Assembly (NCBI GenBank): GCA_963576565.1
Contig: OY755047.1
Coordinates: 3,614,431-3,678,430, forward strand
From: Aspidapion aeneum
Taxonomy: Eukaryota; Arthropoda; Insecta; Coleoptera; Brentidae
Direction: 5' to 3'
DNA length: 64,000 nucleotides
Shown here: positions 45,540-53,948 of the stretch, piece by piece
Position numbering within the stretch: the first letter of the stretch is position 1
Layout of the letters: each line of letters begins with the position of its first letter
Program-made: the position numbers and the translations under genes
The notes under the pieces: model-generated
The model's input: only the letters and a program-made list of their open reading frames with translations
The model's database searches: none
Told to the model about the DNA's origin: nothing

Positions 45540-46225
45540 ACCTAACTAGTGCGGAAAGTGCCTCTTTTCCGCACGCGATTGCAGATGGCCAAACGACGCG
45601 ATAGCGGAGTTTGGCTAGCAATCAAGTGAGGAAAAGACACTTTACGCACGACTTAGGTACACTATTTTTTCTATAAGCCTGAGGAAAAAACTAAAAATTA
45701 GAAAATTATTTATATTCAAAACGTTTTAATCAAATCAATTATTATTATTCACATTCTAGCGGCTTCGAGAACTGACTGGGGTAGATCTTCGTCCGAAGAA
45801 TCCATTGAAAATCTGATTTTTTTGTTTGAAAAATTCAAAAGACGCTTGTATCTGCAAAATTGGCTTTGTTTTGACAGTTTGTTTGTACTTTGTTGCTATG
45901 GTGATTTAAGATGCCAAATCTAAAACCACTAGTGTTCATTGTTGTTTGACATTGACAATGACGATATTTATACCGGGGAGGTTTAAAACTTATAATTTGA
46001 ACCTATTTTACTGGAAACTTTATTTTATCGAAAATATTGAAAATATAGCAGAATTTTAGTCAATTTGAATATTTTTAGGATATTTCGTGTGCTAGGAAAG
46101 ATACAAATGTATTTTGAACGGTCTAAATGTTATAGAACACCTCAAAATCGTAACAAATTTACTTTTCGAAAAATATTTTTCCGCACTAGTGCGAAAAAGT
46201 GGCACTTTCCACACTAAAAATATAT
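45540..46225. mobile_element. Repeat family G element: ACTAGTGCGGAAA ends
   Basis: The left side has ACTAGTGCGGAAAGTGCCTC and TTTTCCGCACGCGATTGC; the right side has TTTTTCCGCACTAGTGCGAA and AAGTGGCACTTTCC. The ends are inverted copies of each other. The element is absent from the matching position of the 8.5-kb hAT copy, which shows that it is an insertion. Related ends occur at 48364-48420 and 58440-59215. Confidence 0.75.
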
Positions 46226-46276
46226 ACCTTTTTTACCAACAGAGAATGTCACCTAAAGTGCCCCCCCCCCCGAGAA

Positions 46277-47476
46277 CCCAACAAACAATTAAAGTTGTAA
46301 CGACGAAACCCCAACTTGAAAGAATTTCTTAAAAGTAACCGCAACGTACTCCCGCTACGTCTCAGTATACCATACAGCGACGTTATAATTCCCTAAGTGG
46401 GGAACCAATTTCTGGTTATAACTACTTGGCCAAGTGTTTAAAGTCACTGTAGTAACAACTACACTACTACGTCGTAGCCAGGTATCTACTACGTCGTAGA
46501 GGCTGTTTTTTTTCCGTAATGGCATAAAAGTTGCGATGTAGTTGCAAATAATATAATCGTTTCTTTTTGGTAGAATTGTTACACAATATGGTGGACACAA
46601 CAGTAAACAGACTCGCTTAGTTTTTTTGTTTGGTTATGGTTATAATATGAACTATGTTATCGAAAAGTGTGAGAATTTACGAGCAGAGGATCAAAATTCG
46701 AGTGCGACGCAAAGTTTTTTGTATAACATGCATTATATATATTGCAAAAAACCGGTGCGCCCGTAAAATTGAGCCGTTTTCTGGTAGCTGATGGAATTTT
46801 TGTGTTGTGATTTTGGAGGTTATGTTTTCATAATCGACAGTTAACTCCAACAAATGGTGCTTAAGAAGAGCATTTTTGGTAAGCTTCAACTAATTTGTTT
46901 ATAAAATAGTATGGCTCTTTAATATGAGCTCATAAAACGACAACAAAAATATTAAATTTTCTTTCTTACATAAAAACATGGCGTCCCAAACTATATTCCC
47001 TGATAGTCGAAAAGGTTACTTGAAAGTAGTTGCGGCTTTAAAGTTGATCCAAAAAGTTATTTTGTCTACATTGTTACATCAGATGTTACTATGATGACAC
47101 AAACTTTTGTGGTAAAAATTAAAGTTATAATGTAGTTGTCGGATACACTTGTTTGGGACTCCAATGAAGCTTAACTTTCTAGTGGTAATTAAGTAGGATA
47201 TAAAAGTCAGGGCGACTACGAAATAACGACTAAAAAGAAAGTAAAACTTTAGCAACGTCCTATTGTGGTAGAGAAGACTATCAGAATCGACTATCAAGAA
47301 ACAATCCTATGAAGTAGTTTAGAGGGTCGTTTTTACGAAACATCTACTATTTCCTGATACTAAATAGTAGTTAGAACTAAAAAGTAACAAATTTTGGTTG
47401 GGATCACCACATTTCTACTATAAGAAAGTAGCAAAGCCTTTAGAACATGTAGCCGCTACTATAAATGTTAGTTGGG
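46277..47476. mobile_element. 1.2-kb unknown insertion, CCCAAC...GTTGGG ends
   Basis: Comparison with 8492-8772 shows that GAGAAGCACC is split here into GAGAA and AAGCACC, so about 1200 bp was inserted with AA shared on both sides. It begins CCCAACAAAC and ends GTTAGTTGGG. The inside has a repeated palindrome, CTACTACGTCGTAG, at about 46462 and 46486. No recognised protein: frames up to 81 codons have no known motif. The class is unknown; boundaries are accurate to a base or two. Confidence 0.75.
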
Positions 47477-47912
47477 AAGCACCTCTGGATCCGCCCTTGC
47501 AAAGACAATCTTTCTTTAGAATTGAAAAACCTATCCGACATAAATTCTAAAATTCAATTATTTTTTTAAATGTTTTTTAAAAACCTGAAAACTCCAGCGA
47601 TGCTATATTTTATCTTAAAGAACATCGCAAATTCTACCAGTTTGCCAATTTAAACTTTTTTCTATCTTTAAGAATAAAAAAGTAAGCAATGGTTGACACT
47701 TAACTTGGAACACCCTATATATTTGGGACAAATTATTAAACTAAAAAAAGAAGACCAAAAAGCTGAAATTAAGAAACGATTAACATTGGCCTGGGCAGCA
47801 TTCGGTAATGAACCGAACATGTTAAAAAATAAAAAATATCCTCAGTACCTCGAAACGAAAGTGTATAATCAATGTATCCTTAAGGGTAACAAAAAGCCCA
47901 AAGATAAATGAC

Positions 47913-48147
47913 AAAAAAAGCTGCCCCCCAGGGTGACGCTGTGCGCCCATGTAGGTAGCAGGTTGTAGACTGGATGAGTTAGTTTACCCCACAGTAAAAG
48001 GCTCGGTTAGGTCGGTTTTTTCCCTGGGTTTCTTGGTAATCTGTGGTTTACTCTTGCAAACGGTTACAGATACGAGTACATGCTAAATGAAACGTCGTAT
48101 AATGAATAGAAATTGAAATTTTCTTTAAATCTTTAATTTTATTTCAG
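47913..48147. other. 3' end of intron 1
   Basis: Moderate-GC sequence after the LINE-C piece, ending in TTTTATTTCAG, the acceptor of exon 2. Confidence 0.6.
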
Positions 48148-48323
48148 ATAGCACAATCAGTCCAAAATCCAGGCGACCTCTGGCCCCTGGATCGACCGGA
48201 CGGCATGCCAACGATTCAGTCGTTGGAAGTCATGTGCGGCAAAGATCATATGGACGTTCATCTCACATTCTCTCACGGTTTTGAGGGCATTGTGTCTAGT
48301 AAAGGCCAACACGGTGATCCCAG
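48148..48323 (+). CDS. ZP-domain protein, exon 2: start of ZP-N
   Basis: Acceptor TTTTATTTCAG at 48137-48147; donor AG/GTAGGT at 48324. It encodes residues 25-82 and two bases of 83: NPGDLWPLDRPDGMPTIQSL, then EVMCGKDHMDVHLTF, then GFEGIVSSKGQHGDP. The first ZP-N cysteine is in VMCGK (residue 56), and the ...V.C..D.M.V.L.F...F.G.V.SKG..GD..C pattern is characteristic of arthropod ZP domains. The exon is clean, with no stops, and its GC content is clearly higher than the introns. A LINE-A copy lies 230 bp downstream in antisense. Confidence 0.95.
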
Positions 48324-48441
48324 GTAGGTCACAACGTACTTTTCCTACAACCGTGTGCAACAAGTTGTACTTTTCCACACTAGTGCGATAATTTTACTTT
48401 ACTGCACTAGTGTGGTAAAGTCATTTTTCCACATGAAAAAA

Positions 48442-48554
48442 ATTAAAAAGAACAATAAAATGAAAAGAATTCAAAAAAAGGTTGTCGAAAAAAAAATTAT
48501 CAAAATATCTTCTTTTTTTTTAAGTTCTTTTTTTGAAAACCGTCTACTACTAGT
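48442..48554. repeat. Long direct repeat left of LINE-A (pair with 49738)
   Basis: ATTAAAAAGAACAA ... AATTCAAAAAAAGGTT ... AAAACCGTCTACTACTAGT. The same succession occurs at 49738-49858, immediately beyond the other end of the LINE-A copy, with scattered substitutions and small indels. Confidence 0.85.
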
Positions 48555-49737
48555 CTAACTACTATGTCGGTTTAGAACGTTTCTCTACGTTGTCCGACGC
48601 CTATTCTCCACCACCTTCGATCCTAACAATCATCTTCTGTCAGATTTTTTTGACTCATTGATATTTGGATTGACTGTTGGCATTGCAGTTTAGGACGCCC
48701 TCTTTTTCTGCGCCCTACTGGTTGCCATTCTAGGACCTGCTTTGGTAATCTTTCGTCGTTCATCCGTTGTACATGACCGCACCATATCAGTTGTCTGTTA
48801 ATGATGTCATCCGTTATGCTTCCCTCGATTCCCATTCTTTCTTTTATGATCTCATTTCTTATATGATCTGTTCTAGATATTCTCATTGATCTTCTTATTG
48901 CATCCATTTCGACACTTTCCATTTTACGCGACAAGTCTCTATTCCATACAACAGCGTGCTTTTCACCATTGTTTCATATATGTTAAATTTTACATTCTTT
49001 TTTATCTCTCTGCCCTTACTATTCTTTTTTCCAGTTCTTTACAGTCTGTTCCTGTCTTATCAAATGAGACACCGAAGTATACATACTCATTGCATGGAGA
49101 TATTGCTTGTCTATTGTCTAGTTCTAACTCACTTGATTCGTTTCCAATGCATAAGTACTGTGTATGTCCACGTTCACTGTTAACCCCCACTTTTGGTATT
49201 CTTCCGTTAACTTTCTCATCATATACTCCATGTCTTCTTTACCATTAGCTACAATTACTTGGTCGTCAGCAAACTGTAGTGTATATATGGTAAATCGGTC
49301 GTTAAGTTGTATCCCCATACCGTGTACTTTATGTTTCCAGTTTTTTAGAGCTACTGCGATATATATTTTAAAAAGAGTTGGAGAGATACAACATCCCTGT
49401 CTTAAGCATTTCGTTACCTGGAATTTTTTTGAAAGTCGATTTCTAATTTTTATTTTAGATTTTGACCCCACTACAAGATGTGCCTGCACGAAACCCACTT
49501 TACTCTTCTTCTTCTTGGTCATAAAAATCATTCTCTATTAGGTCTCTAAGAATCCTACCGTACAATCTACGTAAAGTACTGTTTACTGAAATTCCTCTGT
49601 AGTTGTTGCAATCCAGCTTGTTTCCTTTTTTATGTATTGAGGATAATGCTATTTTTCAATCATCAGTTACTGGATGCCCGTTTATGCATTGATTGATAAT
49701 ATATGTGAGATTTTCTAGTAGTTTCTTTGATCCCTGG
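48555..49737 (-). mobile_element. LINE-A copy in intron 2, reverse strand
   Basis: The 3' end is at the left (CTATGTCGGTTTAGAACG). On the minus strand, 49124-49531 reads CLRQGCCISPTLFKIYIAVA, then GMGIQLNDRFTIYTLQFADD and QVIVANGKEDMEYMMRKLTE: RT motifs B and C are intact. 48623-48934 carries RQLIWCGHVQRMNDERLPKQ and WQPVGRRKRGRPKL. Frameshifts separate these, and the far right gives degenerate upstream RT sequence to about 49733. It lies antisense to the ZP gene, and 113-121-bp direct repeats flank it exactly. Confidence 0.9.
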
Positions 49738-49858
49738 ATTAAAAAGAACAAGAGTACTAAATTAAAATGAAAAAAATTCAAAAAAAGGTTATTGAAAAAA
49801 AATCAATCAAAAACTCTTTTAAAAAAAAGTTGTTTTTTAAAAACCGTCTACTACTAGT
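49738..49858. repeat. Long direct repeat right of LINE-A (pair with 48442)
   Basis: Second copy of the 48442-48554 sequence, ending CCGTCTACTACTAGT 39 bp before exon 3. It differs mainly in A/T runs and by an inserted GAGTACTAAATT-like patch. Confidence 0.85.
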
Positions 49859-49897
49859 ATATCTCCTGTAACCAATTCAGCTTCGTTTTCTTTTCAG

Positions 49898-50039
49898 ATG
49901 TGTCTATGTCCCACCATCCACAGGTCAAACGTTCTTCTCATTCAGGATAGGATATTCCAGATGTGGAACAAAAGCCGACCTACACGGACAGTTTTACGAG
50001 AATACCGTGGTTGTACAGTACGATAAGGACTTAATCGAG
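49898..50039 (+). CDS. ZP-domain protein, exon 3: ZP-N middle
   Basis: Acceptor CGTTTTCTTTTCAG; donor GAG/GTAAGA. It completes the split arginine codon and encodes residues 83-130: RCVYVPPSTGQTFFSFRIGY, SRCGTKADLHGQFYENTVVV and QYDKDLIE. It holds the second and third ZP-N cysteines (RCV and RCG). FYENTVVVQYD is the beta-strand signature seen before the end of ZP-N in insect members. The acceptor lies only 39 bp after a repeat that duplicates sequence 1.3 kb upstream, yet the splice signal is intact. Confidence 0.96.
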
Positions 50040-50184
50040 GTAAGAATATTTCCTATGTTTAACCCAGATAGTATAATGTAGTATAGACAAACAGTTTTGT
50101 AAAATGGTAAAATAGTTTTTTTTTGTGTAATAATTGTTTATTTGATGAAAACAAGAAAACTGTCGTTAATATAAACGTGGTCGA

Positions 50185-50410
50185 TAATAGGAAAACATTG
50201 ATAGGAACACTGTTGATAATAGAAATACTTTCGGTAATAAAAATTTTAACGATAATAGGGGAACTGTCCCTAATATGGTCACTGTCCCCGATATGGCCAC
50301 TGTTCCGAATATGGACACTGTCCCTAATATGGACCATGTACCTAATTTGACCACTGACCCCTAATATTGGCATTGTCCCCAATATTGTCACTGACGATAT
50401 TAGGGTCACT
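50185..50410. repeat. ~18-bp minisatellite in intron 3
   Basis: Degenerate units of the form ACTGTCCCTAATATGGxC repeat about 12 times and fade at both ends into GATAATAGGAAxACT-like versions. It fills half of the 409-bp intron. Antisense open frames of repeated I-R-D-S-x-H units are an artefact of it. Confidence 0.85.
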
Positions 50411-50448
50411 TACCTCAATTTTTCTTCTAAAGTTACCTGAATTTACAG

Positions 50449-50563
50449 GTATGGGACGAGGCCAAGCGGCTTCGTTGCGAATGGTTTAACGATTACGAAA
50501 AAACCGCTTCAAAACCACCAATGGTTATAGCTGATTTGGATGTTATCCAGTTGGATTTTAGAG
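50449..50563 (+). CDS. ZP-domain protein, exon 4: ZP-N end and linker
   Basis: Acceptor TGAATTTACAG; donor AGAG/GTAAGG, phase 1. It encodes residues 131-168 and one base of 169: VWDEAKRLRCEWFNDYEKTA and SKPPMVIADLDVIQLDFR. RLRCEW supplies the fourth ZP-N cysteine. The following KTASKPPMV stretch is the short linker before ZP-C. Flanking introns are small (409 and 335 bp) and nearly free of transposons, unlike the rest of the gene. Confidence 0.96.
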
Positions 50564-50898
50564 GTAAGGCTATATATTTGAAATATCGATGAAGAAAAGT
50601 CAAAAAAAAATCTAATCAAAATTATTTCTACAGTTTTTTTTTTAGATGAAACTGTCTACTAGGGGCTGAGGGCTGATTGTTATCACACTTTTTATCTTTA
50701 TATTTCTAATATACATCTTCTTAGTTAATAACGAAAGTGATATTTATATATTAATTTAAAGTTATAAAGCAATAAATAGTTTTTTTTTAACATTGTGAAA
50801 CATCCAGCCCCAATTTCCCCTACTTGTCCATGTTGAGTTTTGCTTTGCTAGTTGTCCCATAGCAAAATAAACTTCTAATGACTGATTTGTTTCCACAG
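50564..50898. other. Intron 4, nothing else recognised
   Basis: Compact 335-bp AT-rich intron with good splice signals and no transposon. Confidence 0.6.
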
Positions 50899-51021
50899 GG
50901 GACAACGTGGACTGTTGGATGGAGATTCAACATGGAAAGGGACCATGGGCCCCTCCCGTTAGTGGCATTGTACCTCTGGGGTCCACTTTGACATTGGTGG
51001 TGGCTATCAATGACTACAGAG
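50899..51021 (+). CDS. ZP-domain protein, exon 5: ZP-C start
   Basis: Acceptor TTGTTTCCACAG; donor AGAG/GTAAGT, phase 1. It encodes residues 169-209 and one base: GDNVDCWMEIQHGKGPWAPP, VSGIVPLGSTLTLVVAINDY, R. It includes the first ZP-C cysteine (VDCWM) and the GxVPLGxxLTLVVAI strand. The intron that follows is the second largest of the gene and carries many insertions. Confidence 0.96.
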
Positions 51022-51100
51022 GTAAGTTTTAAAAGCAAACTATTGTTTATAAGTTTATGAAGTTACTTTAAAATACACTTCATTATATCGTCCCCTTAGT

Positions 51101-51273
51101 GCAACAACTAGATAACTTGAAATTGATAGTTTTTAGAAAATCTCAAGATATCTTTTTTTAAAATGTGCATTTCGAAGAGAGAAAGGGAAAATGAAAACTA
51201 GGTCAGCTTTAACTGGATAACTCAAAATGCATACATTTTGAGTTGCATACATTTTGAGTTATCTAGTTGTTGC
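51101..51273. mobile_element. Short inverted-repeat element in intron 5
   Basis: GTGCAACAACTAGATAACTT at 51099 pairs with AGTTATCTAGTTGTTGCGC at 51255-51273. The inside carries TGCATACATTTTGAGTT twice in tandem. The LINE-B copy begins at about the right end, so the two may share a boundary. Confidence 0.65.
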
Positions 51274-52239
51274 GCTACGTAGATCTACTTTGGAAAGCGT
51301 TGGAAAAGACAAACATAAGCGTACAACTAATTAAGGCCATCAAAGAGTTATACCGCAATAGTAAGGCAAAAGTTAAAATAAAAGCAAAACTAACCAAAGG
51401 CTTTCAAATAAATAAAGGTTTTAAACAAGGTTGCTGTATCTCGCCTACGCTCTTCAAGATATATTTGGAACAGGTCCTTAAAGTCTGGAAGAGAAAATGC
51501 CAAAATATGGGAATTCCGTTGGATGAAACCACCTTGTATACTTTATGTTTCGCCGATGATCAGATAGTGGTGGCTCAGGATTATGACGACCTCGAATATA
51601 TGACACGAAAACTAATAGAAGAGTACAATAAGTGTAGTAATCTTAAACACTGGGCAACGAATTCAGTCCTGTGATGAGTATAAATACTTACGACAGGTCT
51701 AAAAATTACAGCTGACGGAACACTAGACAAAGCTATAAAGATAGAAACGTACAAAGAATAAAAGCAATAACTTTATTAAATGGAATAATTTGAGACCAAA
51801 GTATATCAAAACATAACAAAAAGCTTATACATAACACCATTGTAAAAAGTTTTATTGCTCAGAAGTATGGAACAGAAAAAATGCTTTCCGCTACGGAGAT
51901 GGACTATTGGAGAAGAGCAGCAGGGAAATCAAAAAGAGAAAGAGTTACAAATCAAAGAATAAGAGAAATTATGACAGTGGGTGAACGTACTTTAGTGGAT
52001 GATATAAGAACAAAACAACTGGTGTGGTACGGACATGTACAAAGAATGAATGATGGAAGACTACCTAAACAAATATTACAATGGAAACCAACTGGCCGAA
52101 GAAAACGAGGAAGGCCGAGGAGAAGCTGGAGAGAAGGAATAGACAGTGAAATAAGAATAAGAGGCCTAGATGATGAATTATGGGCAAACAGAAACGAGTG
52201 GAGATTGGGTATCGGAAGACGTAGAACGTTGTAAAACCG

Positions 52240-52242
<3 letters not shown>
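51255..52242 (+). mobile_element. LINE-B copy 2 in intron 5
   Basis: Closely related to 43925-44935. The frame 51267-51674 reads LLWKALEKTNISVQLIKAIK, ELYRNSKAKVKIKAKL, GCCISPTLFKIYLEQVL and YTLCFADDQIVVAQDYDDLE. A deletion near 51634 removes most of the KWGLEVNINKTE block. The frame 51881-52234 reads LVWYGHVQRMNDGRLPKQIL and WKPTGRRKRGRPRRSWREG, ending at a stop. This copy reaches slightly further 5' than copy 1 and lies sense to the host gene. Confidence 0.9.

Positions 52243-52294
<52 letters not shown>
52243..52294. repeat. (TA)n tail of LINE-B
   Basis: About 26 TA units directly after CCGATAAATATATATA, where copy 1 has only ATAAATATATAAC. It probably expanded from the LINE's own 3' tail. 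Confidence 0.85.
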
Positions 52295-52295
<1 letters not shown>

Positions 52296-52565
52296 CTGTT
52301 GCATTAAGGGGGCAATATTATACTCTTTGGATCTAAACAACACTTGATTTGGTGTAGACCAGTAAAAGATATAAAAAATATTAAGTATTTATTGTCAATT
52401 TTTATATAATTTTTGGACTATTTTAGCCTTAAGTTTCCCTCTGTCCATGGCCTTATAAATAATCCACAGTACAGTACACCCATCAAAAAGTTTTCTTTAA
52501 TTTGTATAAAAAATTGTGGGCTAGTGCTACTAGTACAAAGGAAGAAACGTACGGTCTAGTATGTA

Positions 52566-53250
52566 ACAAGACGCTAGCGCTACCAAGTTCACTTTCAATC
52601 CCTGACTTCGCATGCGCAGATCTACCAATATTATTTACCTCATGTATTAGAATAGATGAATACAGGGTGATTTTCACTTGAATGATTCTAACCACATGAA
52701 AATAGAAAGTTTGAAAAACCTAACCTAACAAAACCTAATCAAATCTAACCGAACCGAACCAAAGGAAACTGAACCAATAATTTTTTTCAAAAAAAAAACT
52801 TTCCTGACTTCCTACCCGGGATCCTAGAGGATGTGAATCCGAACCGGACCGTACCGAACCGAACCTATCCAAACCTAACCCTACCCAACTAAACCTAATT
52901 AGCAGTACGTGTTGTAGTTTAGTTTGGTTAGGTTAGGTTTGGTTCAGTTTAGTTAGGTTCGGTTTGGTTCGGTTCGGATTCACATCCTCTAGGATCCCGG
53001 GCAGAAAGTCAGGAAAGTTTTTTTTTGAAAAAAATTATTGGTTCAGTTTCCTTTGGTTCGGTTCGGTTAGATTTGATTAGGTTTTGTTAGGTTAGGTTTT
53101 TGAAACTTTCTATTTTCATGTGGTTAGAATCATTCAAGTGAAAATCACCCTGTATTCATCTATTCTAATACATGAGGTAAATAATATTGGTAGATCTGCG
53201 CATGCGAAGTCAGGGATTGAAAGTGGACTTGGTAGCGCTAGCGTCTTGTC
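52566..53250. mobile_element. 685-bp near-perfect palindrome with 10-bp TSD
   Basis: It starts ACAAGACGCTAGCGCTACC and ends GGTAGCGCTAGCGTCTTGT. An exact 10-bp duplication, CTAGTATGTA, flanks it at 52556-52565 and 53251-53260. About 280 bp at each end pair with only a handful of mismatches (for example GTTCAC against GTCCAC). The centre, about 52845-52970, pairs less well. Both arms contain strings of CCTAA and CCGAA pentamers (AACCTAACCTAAC, ACCGAACCGAACC). Duplications of 9-10 bp with long inverted repeats recall Foldback and Mutator-like elements. No gene inside. Confidence 0.93.
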
Positions 53251-53260
53251 TAGTATGTAG

Positions 53261-53948
53261 GCCTCTACGTGGGCTCATTTTGTCCATGTTTTTAAAATAA
53301 AGGTAACCTAATGACCAAAATATTTCACACATTAGCTTAGATTAAATCCATTAAGGTGACTTGATATAATAACAGACCAGAATAACAATAGCTTATTAAC
53401 ATTCTGTCTATATAACACCCAAGTATTATTATGATATACTCGACCTAGACAAACATCGAAGTTCATGTTCGCACGTAGATAAATTAACAATGCCTTAGCT
53501 CCAAAACTATGTAAGTCAGTCGAACACCTTTAGTACACTGAATGGATAAAAAAAATGTGATTAAAAAATAATTTAATACACAGGGTGTCCCATAACTTAG
53601 GGGCCATAGTGCAGCAGGTGACAGAGTAGGGTATTTCCGAAAAAAAGTTTAAATAACATAGGGGTAAACACACATCTGTTTTTAAGATGTATAATTTTTA
53701 AAGTTGGAGAAGTGGGGGGTAAAGGGTGAAAAAAAAAAAGGAAAATCTGTCACAGCCAGCTAAGTTTAGGAGATACAGGCTGTCAAAGTAACCTCCAAAA
53801 ATGTATAAAAAATAATTATTAAAAAAAAAAATTTTGTTTACTTATTCTTTTAAAAAATATGAATAATATTTTATTAATATGCCTCGCTAGAGACTTGTTT
53901 TTATTAACAAAAAATAAAAAAAAACGTTGCGTTTAATATGGCATTACT
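53261..53948. repeat. Intron 5 DNA with a dispersed composite repeat
   Basis: From about 53580, CAGGGTGTCCCATAACTTAG begins a stretch shared with 33870-34350; GAGATACAGGCTGTCAAAGT is there in reverse. The 53.26-53.57 kb part is unassigned. Confidence 0.6.

Larger units (their letters stand above)
45335..47499. mobile_element. hAT element with exact 8-bp TSD, two insertions inside
   Basis: Left end CAGTGGCGGATCCAGG; right end, in reverse complement, CAAGGGCGGATCCAGAGGTG. An exact duplication CAAAGACA lies at 45327-45334 and 47500-47507. Its own sequence matches 8492-8772 in three pieces: about 45335-45520, 46226-46276 (ACCAACAGAGAATGTCACCT) and 47477-47499. The gaps are separate insertions at about 45540-46225 and 46277-47476. 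Confidence 0.92.
45000..47716. mobile_element. Palindromic element, itself split by a hAT element
   Basis: The left half, 45000-45334, begins CAGGGAGATCTAAGTTAAGT and the right half, 47508-47716, ends TTAACTTGGAACACCCT. Paired words are TAAGTGTCxACCATTGCT, AAAGATAGxAAAAAG and TTAAATTGGCAAACT. ATATA flanks the outer ends (left GAATATATA, right ATATATTT), suggesting a short AT target duplication. The hAT element 45335-47499 sits between the halves. No coding capacity. Confidence 0.82.
44940..47912 (+). mobile_element. LINE-C copy split by nested insertions
   Basis: The left piece, about 44940-44999, reads CAAATAGAACAAGTAGAGGA. The right piece, about 47717-47912, begins TTGGGACAAATTATTAAACT and encodes QIIKLKKEDQKAEIKKRLTL, AWAAFGNEPNMLKNKKYPQY and KVYNQCIL. 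In the reverse copy at 38.4-39.0 kb the two pieces are continuous (AGTAGAGGAATATATATACC TGGGACAAATTATT). The palindromic element at 45000-47716 separates them. LGQIIKL...EIxRRxxLAWAAFG is the standard post-RT region of RTE-like LINEs. Confidence 0.85.

Noticed and set aside
50059..50409. A 116-codon minus-strand frame with repeated IRDS-like units
   Set aside because: It is produced by the ~18-bp minisatellite in intron 3 and has no homologous character.
52700..53080. CCTAA/TTAGG-like strings as a true internal telomere
   Set aside because: They are degenerate, mixed with CCGAA units, symmetric about a centre and inside an element with a target duplication, so they belong to a transposon.
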